This document shows, piece after piece, positions 27,272 to 35,600 of a stretch of DNA of 64,000 nt (positions are counted from its first letter, which is position 1; every line of letters starts with the position of its first letter). The notes below the pieces were generated by a model that worked only from the letters and a program-made list of their open reading frames with translations, had not been told where the DNA came from and ran no database searches. Location: the NCBI RefSeq assembly GCF_012769535.1, contig NZ_CP046565.1:2680501-2744500 (forward strand), given 5' to 3'. The DNA is from Methylococcus geothermalis (GTDB taxonomy: Bacteria; Pseudomonadota; Gammaproteobacteria; Methylococcales; Methylococcaceae). A program made the translations under genes and the position numbers.

Positions 27272-29058
27272 TGAAGAGAATCGCCCTGGTCGGCATGCCG
27301 AATACCGGCAAATCCACTTTTTTCAATCGCTTGACCGGAGCATCCGCTCGGGTCGGCAACTGGCCCGGCATCACGGTCGACCTGCTGAGCGCCAAGATCA
27401 TCCTCGGCAGCACGGTCGCGCAAGTGGTGGACCTGCCGGGCATCTACAGTTTCCATGGATTTTCCGAAGACGAGAAGGTGGTCCGGGACTTTCTCGAAAA
27501 CAACCCGGTCGACCTGGTCGCCATCGTGCTCAACGCCACCCAGATCGACCGCCAGCTCCCGTTTGCGCTCCAGGTCGCCCGGCTCGGACTTCCCACCGTC
27601 CTGCTGCTCAACATGGCGGATGAAGCGCGTCACCTGGGGATCAACATCGATGCCCGCAGGATGGCCGAAATCCTCCGCATGCCGGTCATCCTTCTCAGTG
27701 CCAAGTACGGCAGCGGCTTCCAGAACGTCACCCAGACCCTGACGCGGTCCCTCAATGCCAGTCCCGCCCATGCGCCGGCGGCAATCGAGCCGACCTTCGC
27801 CGAGGAGCATCAGATCGAGGCGGCCGCCGCAAACGTGCTGAGCGCCGCGGTTCGCGTCCCCAAACAGTTGCCGGAAAACACCACGGCCCGCATCGATCGC
27901 GTTCTGCTTCATCCCTGGCTGGGTCTCCCGCTGTTCTTTCTGTTCATGTTCCTGCTGTTCCAGTTCATCTTCACCCTAGGCAAGCCGATGCAGGACGGCG
28001 TCGCCTGGGCATTGACCGAACTGCGGACACTCGCGCTGGAACCGCTGATGTCCGACGTACCGGCCTTCGCCAGGGGACTTCTGCTCGACGGCATCTACAG
28101 CGGCGTCGGCACCGTGGCAGCGTTCGTGCCGATCATCATCCTGTTTTTCCTGGTCATGACCCTGGTCGAAGACAGCGGCTATCTCTCGCGCGTCGCCTTC
28201 CTGATGGACGCCCTGATGGCCCGGCTGGGATTGGACGGACGCAGTTTCGTCATGCTGCTCATGGGGTTCGGCTGCAACGTGCCGGCGCTGATGGGCACGC
28301 GGGTGATGCGCTCGCGCAACCTGCGCCTGCTCACCATGCTGGTGATCCCGTTTTCGCTGTGTTCCGCGCGGCTGCAGGTATTCCTGTTCATCACGGCGGC
28401 GCTGTTCACCGTCGAAACGGCACCCGCGGTCCTGTTCAGCTTGTATCTCCTCAGCTTTGCGACCGCTCTGCTGACGGCGGTCGCGTTCAAGAGCCGCTTC
28501 GTGAGCAATGAGCCCTTCGTCATCGAGCTGCCGCCCTACCGCTTGCCGACCTGGCGCCAGATCGTTCTGCGCGGCTGGCATGAGGTCCGGCACTTCTTGA
28601 AGCGCGCGTCCAAGTTCATCACCGCCGGCGTGGTCGCGGTCTGGCTGCTGACCCATATTCCCACCGACGTCCCGGCCGGCGGGGCGGACACCCTGGCGGG
28701 CCATGTCGCCGCCTGGCTGGCGCCGGTGCTGTCCCCCATCGGCATAGACGCCCAACTGAGCCTCGCTCTGATCTTCGGCTTCGTCGCCAAGGAAATCGTG
28801 GTCGGCTCGCTCGCTGCGATCTACGGCCTGGAAGGAGATGCCCTGATGGGCTTGATGGCGCAGAAACTCGATTGGGTGCAAGCCTATAGCTTCATGCTGT
28901 TCACTCTTATTTACCTGCCTTGTCTTTCGACCGTGGCGACGCTGCGCACCGAGTCGAAAAGCCGGGCGTTCATGGTCGGCTCCGTCCTCTGGTCGCTGCT
29001 GCTGGCCTGGCTCGCGAGCTTCGCGTTCTACCAGGGCGCCCGGCTGTTTGGATTCTGA
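27271..29058 (+). CDS. feoB: Ferrous iron transporter FeoB
   Basis: A 595-residue inner-membrane Fe(II) transporter with an N-terminal G domain: G1 GMPNTGKST (residues about 8-16), G3 DLPGIY and G4 NMAD. The two gate regions follow, with MGFGCNVPALMGTR readable around residue 330. It is about 180 residues shorter than the E. coli protein, the difference being a reduced G-domain/linker and C-terminal end; shorter FeoB proteins are known. A bidirectional intrinsic terminator lies 18 bases after the stop. Confidence 0.95.
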   Translation: MKRIALVGMPNTGKSTFFNRLTGASARVGNWPGITVDLLSAKIILGSTVAQVVDLPGIYSFHGFSEDEKVVRDFLENNPVDLVAIVLNATQIDRQLPFALQVARLGLPTVLLLNMADEARHLGINIDARRMAEILRMPVILLSAKYGSGFQNVTQTLTRSLNASPAHAPAAIEPTFAEEHQIEAAAANVLSAAVRVPKQLPENTTARIDRVLLHPWLGLPLFFLFMFLLFQFIFTLGKPMQDGVAWALTELRTLALEPLMSDVPAFARGLLLDGIYSGVGTVAAFVPIIILFFLVMTLVEDSGYLSRVAFLMDALMARLGLDGRSFVMLLMGFGCNVPALMGTRVMRSRNLRLLTMLVIPFSLCSARLQVFLFITAALFTVETAPAVLFSLYLLSFATALLTAVAFKSRFVSNEPFVIELPPYRLPTWRQIVLRGWHEVRHFLKRASKFITAGVVAVWLLTHIPTDVPAGGADTLAGHVAAWLAPVLSPIGIDAQLSLALIFGFVAKEIVVGSLAAIYGLEGDALMGLMAQKLDWVQAYSFMLFTLIYLPCLSTVATLRTESKSRAFMVGSVLWSLLLAWLASFAFYQGARLFGF

Positions 29059-29076
29059 TACTGCCCCGCCTGGACG

Positions 29077-29106
29077 AAAAAAGCCCGCTTCGAGCGGGCT
29101 TTTTTC
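29077..29106. terminator. Bidirectional terminator between feoB and the sigma-54 activator
   Basis: Stem AAGCCCGC / GCGGGCTT (29081-29088 and 29094-29101) with a five-base loop, six A residues before it and a T run after it. It can stop transcription from both converging genes. Confidence 0.9.
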
Positions 29107-29122
29107 GTCATCGATCCAGTGG

Positions 29123-30064
29123 TCAATTTATGCCGTATTTCTGCATCCGATAGAGCAAGGTATCGCGCGAAATGCCGAGCAGGCGAGCAGAACGGCTGCG
29201 ATTGCCGTTGGTCCGGTTCAATGCCTGACGGATCAGGTCCATTTCCACCTGTTCCAGCTCGATGCCCATGTCGGGTAAGGCGAACAAACCCTTGGTCGTG
29301 GACGCCCGGTAGGTGATTTCAATAGGCAGATTGCTTTCTTCGATGGTCCGGCCCGCCAGGAGTATCGACAGCCGCTCGCAGACGTTGCGCAGCTCGCGGA
29401 CGTTGCCCGGCCATCCATAATTGCATAGGCGGTTCAGCGCCGCCTTGCTGAAGGTAGCGGGGGCCAAGCCGTGCTCGCGCGCGAACCGGTCCATGTAATG
29501 CTGCAACAGCAGGACGATGTCACCCATCCGGTCCCGCAACGGCGGGATCTCCAGGGGAACCACGTTCAGCCGGTAATAGAGATCCTTGCGGAACTCGCCG
29601 CGCTCGATCCTGGCGTGAAGATTGGCATTGGTAGCAGCGATGATGCGCACATCGACGTTGTACGTCTGGGTTTCGCCCACCGGCTGAATCTCGCCTGTTT
29701 CCAGGAAGCGCAGCAGCTTTGCCTGCAGAGGCAGGGACAGCGAATCCACTTCGTCCAGGAACAGCGTACCGCCATCGGCGGCAGGCAGACGGCCGGTCTG
29801 GTTGCTGACCGCGCCGGTGAAGGAACCGCGGCGATGGCCGAACAGTTCGGATTCCGCGATCGCCTCGGGCAATGCGGCGCAATTCAGCGTGACGAACGGC
29901 TTGTCCGCTCGGGGACTGTGCATTTGCAGGGCGTTGGCCAGAACCTCCTTTCCGGTTCCGGTCTCGCCGACGATGAGGACGGTGACATCGGTCGCCGCGA
30001 CCAGTTTGGCGCTTCTCGTGAGCGCTTCGAAGCTCGGTGATTGTCCAATCAGCGTATCAAACAT
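29123..30064 (-). CDS. Sigma-54-dependent activator without sensor domain (PspF-like architecture)
   Basis: About 313 residues consisting only of the AAA+ domain and a C-terminal FIS-type helix-turn-helix. Walker A is GETGTGKE; the sigma-54 loop reads GSFTGA rather than GAFTGA; Walker B-type TLFLDEVDSL and the arginine-finger region are present; the DNA-binding end is RSARLLGISRDTLLYRMQKYGI. With no receiver or ligand domain, its activity must be set by another protein, as PspF is by PspA, or by its own level. It lies 17 bases after a UreH/TauE-like membrane gene. The ATG at 30064 with GAGG is preferred to a TTG at 30076. Its target promoter is not evident. Confidence 0.88.
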   Translation of the reverse strand: MFDTLIGQSPSFEALTRSAKLVAATDVTVLIVGETGTGKEVLANALQMHSPRADKPFVTLNCAALPEAIAESELFGHRRGSFTGAVSNQTGRLPAADGGTLFLDEVDSLSLPLQAKLLRFLETGEIQPVGETQTYNVDVRIIAATNANLHARIERGEFRKDLYYRLNVVPLEIPPLRDRMGDIVLLLQHYMDRFAREHGLAPATFSKAALNRLCNYGWPGNVRELRNVCERLSILLAGRTIEESNLPIEITYRASTTKGLFALPDMGIELEQVEMDLIRQALNRTNGNRSRSARLLGISRDTLLYRMQKYGIN

Positions 30065-30081
30065 AACCTCACCCAACTTTC

Positions 30082-30807
30082 TTAATATTCGAGATGGTGC
30101 AATACCAGCGGATTGAGGCCAGGGAACGCGGCCAGCACTGCCAATACGATGAGCGTGATCCCCGCGATCTGGCGGAACTTCTGCATACGGGATAACCGCA
30201 CCAGCAGGCTGGTCATTATACCGACACCGACCACTGCCGGCAAAGTCCCGATGCCGAACGACAACATGGTGAACGTGCTCCGCACCACATCACCCGTTGT
30301 GGCCGCCAGAGCCAAAGCGGTGTAGACCAGTCCGCACGGCAGCCAGCCCCAGACCATGCCGAAGAAGAAAGCCTGCGGCAAGGTTTCCACCGGGATCAGG
30401 CGACGCCCATACGGTTCGAGCCGCTTCCAGAACAGAGCGCCTCCTTTTTCGATATAAGCGAAACGCGGAAACCAGCCTCCGATATGCAGCCCGGCCCCAA
30501 GCATCACCAGCGCCGAGAGAATCTGCAGCACCCGGTGCCCGTGCCCTTCCCCCAAGGGGATGGACAGGACATGCTCCAGGAGACCGGCGATCAAACCGCC
30601 GATCGCGTAACTGGTGATCCGCCCCATGTTGTAGCTCAGCACGAAGGGCATCAACAAGCCTTTGTTGTCCCGGATTTCCCGCCGCAGGCTCAGCGTGAGC
30701 GATCCGATGATCGAACCGCACATGCTCAGGCAATGCAGCGCGCTGAACAGCCCCATCAGCAGGGCGACGAGATAGGACGTGCTAAAAGCTTGTTCGATAG
30801 GATGCAT
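30082..30807 (-). CDS. UreH/TauE-like (sulfite exporter TauE/SafE superfamily) membrane protein
   Basis: A 241-residue protein with six hydrophobic segments and the N-terminal signature GLFSALHCLSMCG characteristic of the UreH_2 branch of TauE-like proteins, related to CcdA-type membrane domains. The repeat GMVWGWLPCGLVYTALA in the second half matches too. Cys/His residues in the first helix suggest metal or thiol handling; related genes often sit beside cbb3 oxidase or copper genes, but none is adjacent here. Start at the ATG at 30807; no good Shine-Dalgarno. It is probably co-transcribed with pyrF upstream and the sigma-54 activator downstream. Confidence 0.8.
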   Translation of the reverse strand: MHPIEQAFSTSYLVALLMGLFSALHCLSMCGSIIGSLTLSLRREIRDNKGLLMPFVLSYNMGRITSYAIGGLIAGLLEHVLSIPLGEGHGHRVLQILSALVMLGAGLHIGGWFPRFAYIEKGGALFWKRLEPYGRRLIPVETLPQAFFFGMVWGWLPCGLVYTALALAATTGDVVRSTFTMLSFGIGTLPAVVGVGIMTSLLVRLSRMQKFRQIAGITLIVLAVLAAFPGLNPLVLHHLEY

Positions 30808-30871
30808 GGGAGCGAAACGATACCAGAAATGCCAAGACGCCGACAGGCGGGAACATCCCCGCCACGAACGT

Positions 30872-31600
30872 TCAGCCGGCCGCGAACACTTCGCGGATCT
30901 GCGCCTGCGCCCGCAGCGCAGCCTCGCGGGGATCCGCCGCATCACGGATCGGCCGCCCCACCACGATGTAATCGGCGCCGTTGCGGAACGCCTGCTCCAC
31001 GGTCACGACCCGCTTCTGGTCATCCTCCGGCCGGTTCTCGACCGGCCGGATGCCGGGCGACACGACCATCAGCTGGTGGTCGATCTCATCGCGCAACAGC
31101 GGAACCTCGAGGCCGGACGAAACCACGCCATCGCAACCCAGCGCCAGCGCGCGCCGGGCGCGGGAGAGGACCAGGGCCTGGACATCGCACTGGAAGCCGA
31201 GGTCGCGCAAATCGCCCTGATCCAGGCTGGTCAGTACCGTGACCGCCAGAATGCCGAGTTCGCCCTTGTTGCGAGCCGCCGCTTCCATGATGGCGTCGTT
31301 GCCGTGCACGGTCGCGAAATCCACTCCGCGGCGACTGAGCGCCTTCACCGCCCGTCCCACGGTCTCCGGCACATCGAAGAACTTGAGGTCGATGAACACC
31401 TTCTTGTCCCGTGCCTTGAGCCAGTCGATCAGACCGAAACAGTCGCCGGACATGAACAGTTCCAGCCCCACCTTGTAGAAGCTCACGGCATCACCCAGAC
31501 GCTCCACCAATGCTTTGGCCTCGGGGATGGCGGGCAGATCCAGCGCCATGATCAGGCGGTCGGCCACGGGAATAGGCTTGTTGGAAACGAAATTCGGCAT
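30872..31600 (-). CDS. pyrF: Orotidine 5'-phosphate decarboxylase
   Basis: A 242-residue TIM-barrel enzyme that makes UMP from OMP in the last step of pyrimidine synthesis. The catalytic D-x-K-x-x-D motif is FIDLKFFDVPETV, the phosphate-binding loops are VSPGIRP and YIVVGRPI, and the N-terminal LIMALDLP is typical. The ATG at 31600 fits the usual length; the frame is open upstream but would read through a terminator-like hairpin at 31625-31647. No good Shine-Dalgarno is seen. Confidence 0.96.
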   Translation of the reverse strand: MPNFVSNKPIPVADRLIMALDLPAIPEAKALVERLGDAVSFYKVGLELFMSGDCFGLIDWLKARDKKVFIDLKFFDVPETVGRAVKALSRRGVDFATVHGNDAIMEAAARNKGELGILAVTVLTSLDQGDLRDLGFQCDVQALVLSRARRALALGCDGVVSSGLEVPLLRDEIDHQLMVVSPGIRPVENRPEDDQKRVVTVEQAFRNGADYIVVGRPIRDAADPREAALRAQAQIREVFAAG

Positions 31601-31624
31601 ATTGAGCAGAGATAAGGAAGTCAA

Positions 31625-31647
31625 GAAAAACGGCGCCTGGGCGCCGT
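31625..31647 (-). terminator. Terminator-like hairpin in the pyrF leader
   Basis: On the minus strand the stem ACGGCGC / GCGCCGT (31641-31647 and 31630-31636) with a four-base loop is followed by TTTTTCTT (31629-31622). It ends about 24 bases before the pyrF ATG, with no gene upstream on that strand, so it would act as an attenuator in the pyrF leader. Confidence 0.7.
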
Positions 31648-31753
31648 CATGCCGAATTATGGAGGTAGAGGCCGGTTTTGCATAGGACCCGGCGTGCTGG
31701 ACGGCGGAAATTGCCCGTAAAATGAGCCCACTCTGGCCCAGAAACGGTATCTT

Positions 31754-32695
31754 ATGGCGGGCGTATTGGCGCAAATGAGCGCCCTGATTCTCTGTGGCGT
31801 GATCCTGCGTCGGCTTCGGCCCGGCGGCATCGACCCCGAGCGGGTGCGTCGAGCCGTCACCGGACTGGTATTCAACGCCCTGCTCCCCGCGCTCGTGCTG
31901 TCTGCATTATGGGGCGGCGGTGTGTCTCCTCAGGGCTGGAAGATTTCCCTGTTCGGCATGGCGATCGTCGTGTTCGGCATCGCCGTGACGCTTTGCCTCG
32001 ACCGGGCCTTGCGCCTGGAACGGCGGCAACTGGGAGCGACCATGCTCGGCATTTCCTTCTCCAACGTCACGTTTCTGGGGCTGCCGGTGCTGGAGCAGAC
32101 CTTCGGCCCGGACCTCGCCCGCCCCCTCGTCATCCAGATCGATCTGTTTTCGACGGCCCCCCTGGTCTTCACGCTTGGCGTCTACATCGCCTCCCGCTAT
32201 GGGGAAGCACCGGGAAACCCGTCCGCAGCCCTCCGAGCCCTGCTGTTCAACCCCCCTCTTGGGGCGGCTCTCTTCGCAATGATGCTCGGCGAATACGACA
32301 TTCCACAGCCGGCCGCCCTCGAACTTGCCCTGGAAACGGCAGCCTCCTCCGTGGCGCCTCTCATGCTGCTGGCGCTGGGATTGGGCCTCCGGTGGGACGT
32401 CTGGCGCAAGGAGAACACCCTGCTGGTGGTCCTGGCATCGGGTTTGAAACTGGTCGCCGTGCCCCTGTTCGGGCTGGGATTGACCCAGATTCTGGCAGTG
32501 TCGGGCGACACCCGCTCCGCTCTGGTGCTCGAAGCCGGGATGCCCAGCATGCTGCTCGGCATCGTCTATTGCGACCGCTACCGGCTGGATACGGGGTTGT
32601 ATGCGATGCTCGCCACCTCGACCACTTTGCTTGCCCTCGGCACTCTGCCGCTTTGGCACCTGACGATCGAAGCCCTGCTCGGGAGCCGGGCGTGA
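31754..32695 (+). CDS. AEC family (auxin efflux carrier-like) transporter
   Basis: A 313-residue membrane protein with about ten helices and the two-repeat arrangement of the AEC/bile-acid-symporter superfamily. Recognisable parts are GLVFNALLPALVLSALW, ISFSNVTFLGLPVLEQTFG and EAGMPSMLLGIVYCDRYRLD, the last replacing the usual A-x-P crossing motif of the second repeat. Substrates of bacterial members range from malate to other organic anions; none can be named here. It is divergent from pyrF, and its stop overlaps the start of the cinA-like gene. Confidence 0.85.
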   Translation: MAGVLAQMSALILCGVILRRLRPGGIDPERVRRAVTGLVFNALLPALVLSALWGGGVSPQGWKISLFGMAIVVFGIAVTLCLDRALRLERRQLGATMLGISFSNVTFLGLPVLEQTFGPDLARPLVIQIDLFSTAPLVFTLGVYIASRYGEAPGNPSAALRALLFNPPLGAALFAMMLGEYDIPQPAALELALETAASSVAPLMLLALGLGLRWDVWRKENTLLVVLASGLKLVAVPLFGLGLTQILAVSGDTRSALVLEAGMPSMLLGIVYCDRYRLDTGLYAMLATSTTLLALGTLPLWHLTIEALLGSRA

Positions 32696-33903
32696 CACCG
32701 CCCCGTGCCGAAATCCTTTCCCAGGGCGACGAGCTGGTCACAGGCCAGATCGCCGATACGAATGCCGCCTGGCTTTCGGAGCGGCTGACCGAGCTCGGCT
32801 TTTTGGTCACGCGCCATACCACGGTGGGAGATGACCTCGATGCATTGACCGGCGTTCTCCGTGAAATCGGGGCGCGCGCCGAACTTTGCGTCGGTACGGG
32901 AGGCCTCGGCCCGACGGTCGACGACCTCACCGCCGAAGCGGCCGCATGCGCCTTTGCCCGCCCCTTGCGGGAAGATCCGGAAGCCCTGCGGCAGATCCGG
33001 TCATGGTTTGCCGGGCGTGCCGAACCCATGCCCGAGGTGAACCGTAAACAGGCCCTGTTGCCGGATGGCGCACGGCGGCTGGACAACCTCCGGGGGACGG
33101 CGCCCGGCTTCGCGCTGAACCATGCCGGCTGCCGCTTTTTCTTCCTGCCCGGCGTCCCCCATGAGATGGAGTTCATGTTCGAACACGCCGTAAAGACGGA
33201 CATCCAATCGAGCTTCCGCACCCGACCGGGGCAACGCGTCACCCTGCGGGTACTCGGCATCGGCGAATCCACGCTGCAGCAGCGGCTCGATGCCATCGCA
33301 ATGCCGCCCGGGATCAAGCTGGGCTTTCGCACCGTGCCGCCGGAAAACCACGTCAAGCTGCTATTTCCCGCGCCTTTCCCGACTTCGGAACGCGATACCC
33401 TCGTCGAGAAAATCCGATGCGCCCTCGGGCCTTCCGTCTTCAGCATCGACACGCCGGAGCAGGCCGGCGGCACGCTGATCGAATGCGTCGATCGCCTGAT
33501 GCGGCAAGCGAACGCCAGCCTGGCCACCCTCGAAACCACAAGCCGCGGCCATCTGGCACAGCTCTGCGGCGCCCACCCCTGGTGGACTTACGGGCTGGTC
33601 ATCCCCGACACTCGGCCGGTTCCGGTCCGCCTCGGCCTGTTACCCCGTGATGGCCTATCCGATGATCTGCCGGACGCCGCGGCCCTTGCCGAACGGCTGC
33701 GCCTGCAACAGGGCACCTCCCACGCCCTCGCCTGTCTGGAATCGCCGCCTGACACACGCGAACTCGTCATTGCCATAGCCGCGGGTAGCGGAATCGTCAC
33801 GGCACGGCGCCGTCTCGACGGAAATCCCCGATACCGGCAAGCCTTGAGCGCGGCCCTGGCCCTGGATTTTCTGCGGCGGACGCTGTCCACTCCCGCGGAC
33901 TGA
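32692..33903 (+). CDS. cinA: CinA-like protein with degenerate C-terminal amidohydrolase domain
   Basis: About 403 residues from a GTG at 32692 that overlaps the upstream stop as GTGA. Residues 1-165 are a clear MoCF-type domain (AEILSQGDELVTGQIADTNAAWLSERL, CVGTGGLGPTVDDLTAE), which in CinA has ADP-ribose pyrophosphatase-type activity. A linker domain follows (LRVLGIGESTLQQRL). The C-terminal part aligns with the NMN amidohydrolase domain, but where active enzymes have AESCTGG this one reads LETTSRGH, losing the nucleophile loop. The deamidase half is therefore probably inactive. Confidence 0.87.
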   Translation: MTPPRAEILSQGDELVTGQIADTNAAWLSERLTELGFLVTRHTTVGDDLDALTGVLREIGARAELCVGTGGLGPTVDDLTAEAAACAFARPLREDPEALRQIRSWFAGRAEPMPEVNRKQALLPDGARRLDNLRGTAPGFALNHAGCRFFFLPGVPHEMEFMFEHAVKTDIQSSFRTRPGQRVTLRVLGIGESTLQQRLDAIAMPPGIKLGFRTVPPENHVKLLFPAPFPTSERDTLVEKIRCALGPSVFSIDTPEQAGGTLIECVDRLMRQANASLATLETTSRGHLAQLCGAHPWWTYGLVIPDTRPVPVRLGLLPRDGLSDDLPDAAALAERLRLQQGTSHALACLESPPDTRELVIAIAAGSGIVTARRRLDGNPRYRQALSAALALDFLRRTLSTPAD

Positions 33904-33958
33904 ACGGCGCGAGATTGCCAGGAGCGCCCGACAATGCTACTGTTGCGACTCGCAACAT

Positions 33959-34032
33959 GCGGGTGTAGTTCAATGGTAGAACTTCTGCTTCCCAAGCAGA
34001 TAGCGTGGGTTCGATTCCCATCACCCGCTCCA
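33959..34032 (+). tRNA. tRNA-Gly (CCC)
   Basis: A 74-base tRNA with encoded CCA. The acceptor stem GCGGGTG pairs with CACCCGC, the D arm contains AGTTCAATGGTAGAAC, the anticodon loop is TTCCCAA with anticodon CCC at 33991-33993, and the T arm contains GGTTCGATTCC. It is a single gene with no partner tRNA. A small inverted repeat (TGTTGCG / CGCAACA, 33941-33957) lies immediately before it. Confidence 0.97.
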
Positions 34033-34241
34033 AATGAGCCAAGGATGGACAGCCGGTTCGGCACTACCATCCCCCTCTCGTAGCCGCCAGTCCACACTCC
34101 GACGCGACCGAGCCCATCGGCGCGGAACATTTCCCGGGAAGGCCACTCTAATCCCTTCGTAACAGCCGTCCTTTTTCCCCTGGCACATTCTCGTTCGAAA
34201 CGCCGGCCGGCTGCCAAGAAAAACAACAACGGAGATATTCG

Positions 34242-35537
34242 ATGCGAAACATGCTGACCGCCGCCGTGACATCCGCCTTGTGCGGCTACCTCGGTATCGC
34301 AGGAGCCCAGTCGATGGACTTCGACCCGATTCCCGCGTCGGCTTACGTGGAATCCACGACGGACAAAACCATCCTCGGGACCGCACCTTGGCTCATTCCT
34401 GACGGCTACTCCCAGCGCATCGTCTCGGATGAAACCGATCTGAACATCTACCAGCTCAGCGACCGGCCGGCCTTTATCGTCACGAACGAAACCGGCCCGC
34501 TGGCAGGCCGCTACCTGTACCGAACCCATGAAACCTATCCGGGCAAGGACGCCCATCTGGACGGGAGGACCTCCGGTGGAGCGCTTTCGGTGGTCGACCT
34601 GGAAACCGGTGTCGCCCAGTTGCTGGCCAGCCGCAGCGACTGGGAAGAATTGGACGGCTTGACCTGGACCCCGTGGGGTTCCTTGTTGTTCGCAGAGGAG
34701 ACCGACGAGCCGCATTACCCCGACCCGGGCTATCCCGACGCCAAGCGGGGCCTGGTTTACGAGCTGAAGCTGAATAAGGACGATCCCACCGTGGCCCAGT
34801 CGGTGACCGCCCTGCCCTCGCTGGGCGCGGTCCGGCACGAAGCGATCGAGTTCGATCGCAAGGGCAATATCTATCTGTCCAGCTCGAATCGCGACAGCTT
34901 CATTTACAAGTTCGTGCCGAAAAGGCGCGGCGACTTGAGCAAAGGCCAACTCTATGCTCTCCGTATCAAGACCGGCGGCCAGACGGGGAAAGCAAAGTGG
35001 ATCCCGCTGAACATGAAACAGGCGCGGATCGATGCCCACGAAGCGGCTCGCGCCGCCAAGGCGACGCCCTATTGCAATCCGGAGGACATCGAGCTCATCG
35101 GCCAAAAACTGTACGTGGCGGTGAAATGTGAACCTCGAATCGACGGCATCGACGGTCCCGGAGTGGTCCTGTCCATCACCCTCGGCAACAAGCCCAGGGT
35201 GGCCTATTTCATCGAGGTCGGAAAGAACGTTCCTGCCCAAGATGCAGCGGCTGGAATCACCGGCTTTTTCCGTCCTGAGACCCTCGCTGCGGGGCCCGAC
35301 GGCAAGTTGTGGATAACCGAAGACACTCAGCCGAGCGACATCTGGGTGGCGGATACAGACACGGGAGACGACGGCCTGAGCACCCCGGTGAGCCTTTTCG
35401 CCTCGCTGAAGGATAAAGAGGCAACGGGTACGGGCGTTTATTTCGGCAGCGATCCCGGTACCTTGTATGTCAACATCCAAGACTCGTCCACGGGCAACGA
35501 CAAGACCATGGCGATCATCGACCAGCACAGCCATTGA
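34242..35537 (+). CDS. Exported PhoX/DUF839-like beta-propeller protein
   Basis: A 431-residue protein with a Sec signal peptide (AAVTSALCGYLGIAGAQS). The body has the DUF839/PhoX pattern: TNETGPLAGRYLYRTHET, LDGRTSGGALSVVDLETG, LDGLTWTPWGSLLFAEET and GFFRPETLAAGPDGKLWITED. PhoX proteins are Ca2+/Fe-dependent periplasmic alkaline phosphatases, but many DUF839 proteins have no shown activity, and this one is short for PhoX. A GGAG sits before the ATG. Flanking features are a tRNA upstream and a bidirectional terminator after it. A longer relative is at 40016. Confidence 0.75.
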   Translation: MRNMLTAAVTSALCGYLGIAGAQSMDFDPIPASAYVESTTDKTILGTAPWLIPDGYSQRIVSDETDLNIYQLSDRPAFIVTNETGPLAGRYLYRTHETYPGKDAHLDGRTSGGALSVVDLETGVAQLLASRSDWEELDGLTWTPWGSLLFAEETDEPHYPDPGYPDAKRGLVYELKLNKDDPTVAQSVTALPSLGAVRHEAIEFDRKGNIYLSSSNRDSFIYKFVPKRRGDLSKGQLYALRIKTGGQTGKAKWIPLNMKQARIDAHEAARAAKATPYCNPEDIELIGQKLYVAVKCEPRIDGIDGPGVVLSITLGNKPRVAYFIEVGKNVPAQDAAAGITGFFRPETLAAGPDGKLWITEDTQPSDIWVADTDTGDDGLSTPVSLFASLKDKEATGTGVYFGSDPGTLYVNIQDSSTGNDKTMAIIDQHSH

Positions 35538-35560
35538 CCGCTTGGCATTTTCCTGCGGTG

Positions 35561-35592
35561 AAAAAAAGCGGTCCCCGGACCGCTTTTTTTTG
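35561..35592. terminator. Bidirectional terminator after the PhoX-like gene
   Basis: Stem AGCGGTC / GACCGCT (35567-35573 and 35578-35584) with A7 before and T9 after. It separates the PhoX-like gene from the convergent cation exchanger. Confidence 0.92.
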
Positions 35593-35600
35593 TCTGCCCC

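Noticed and set aside
33941-33957. Inverted repeat TGTTGCG/CGCAACA before tRNA-Gly as an integration site
   Set aside because: No integrase gene or duplicated tRNA 3' end is present in the flanking sequence, so there is no evidence of an attachment site.
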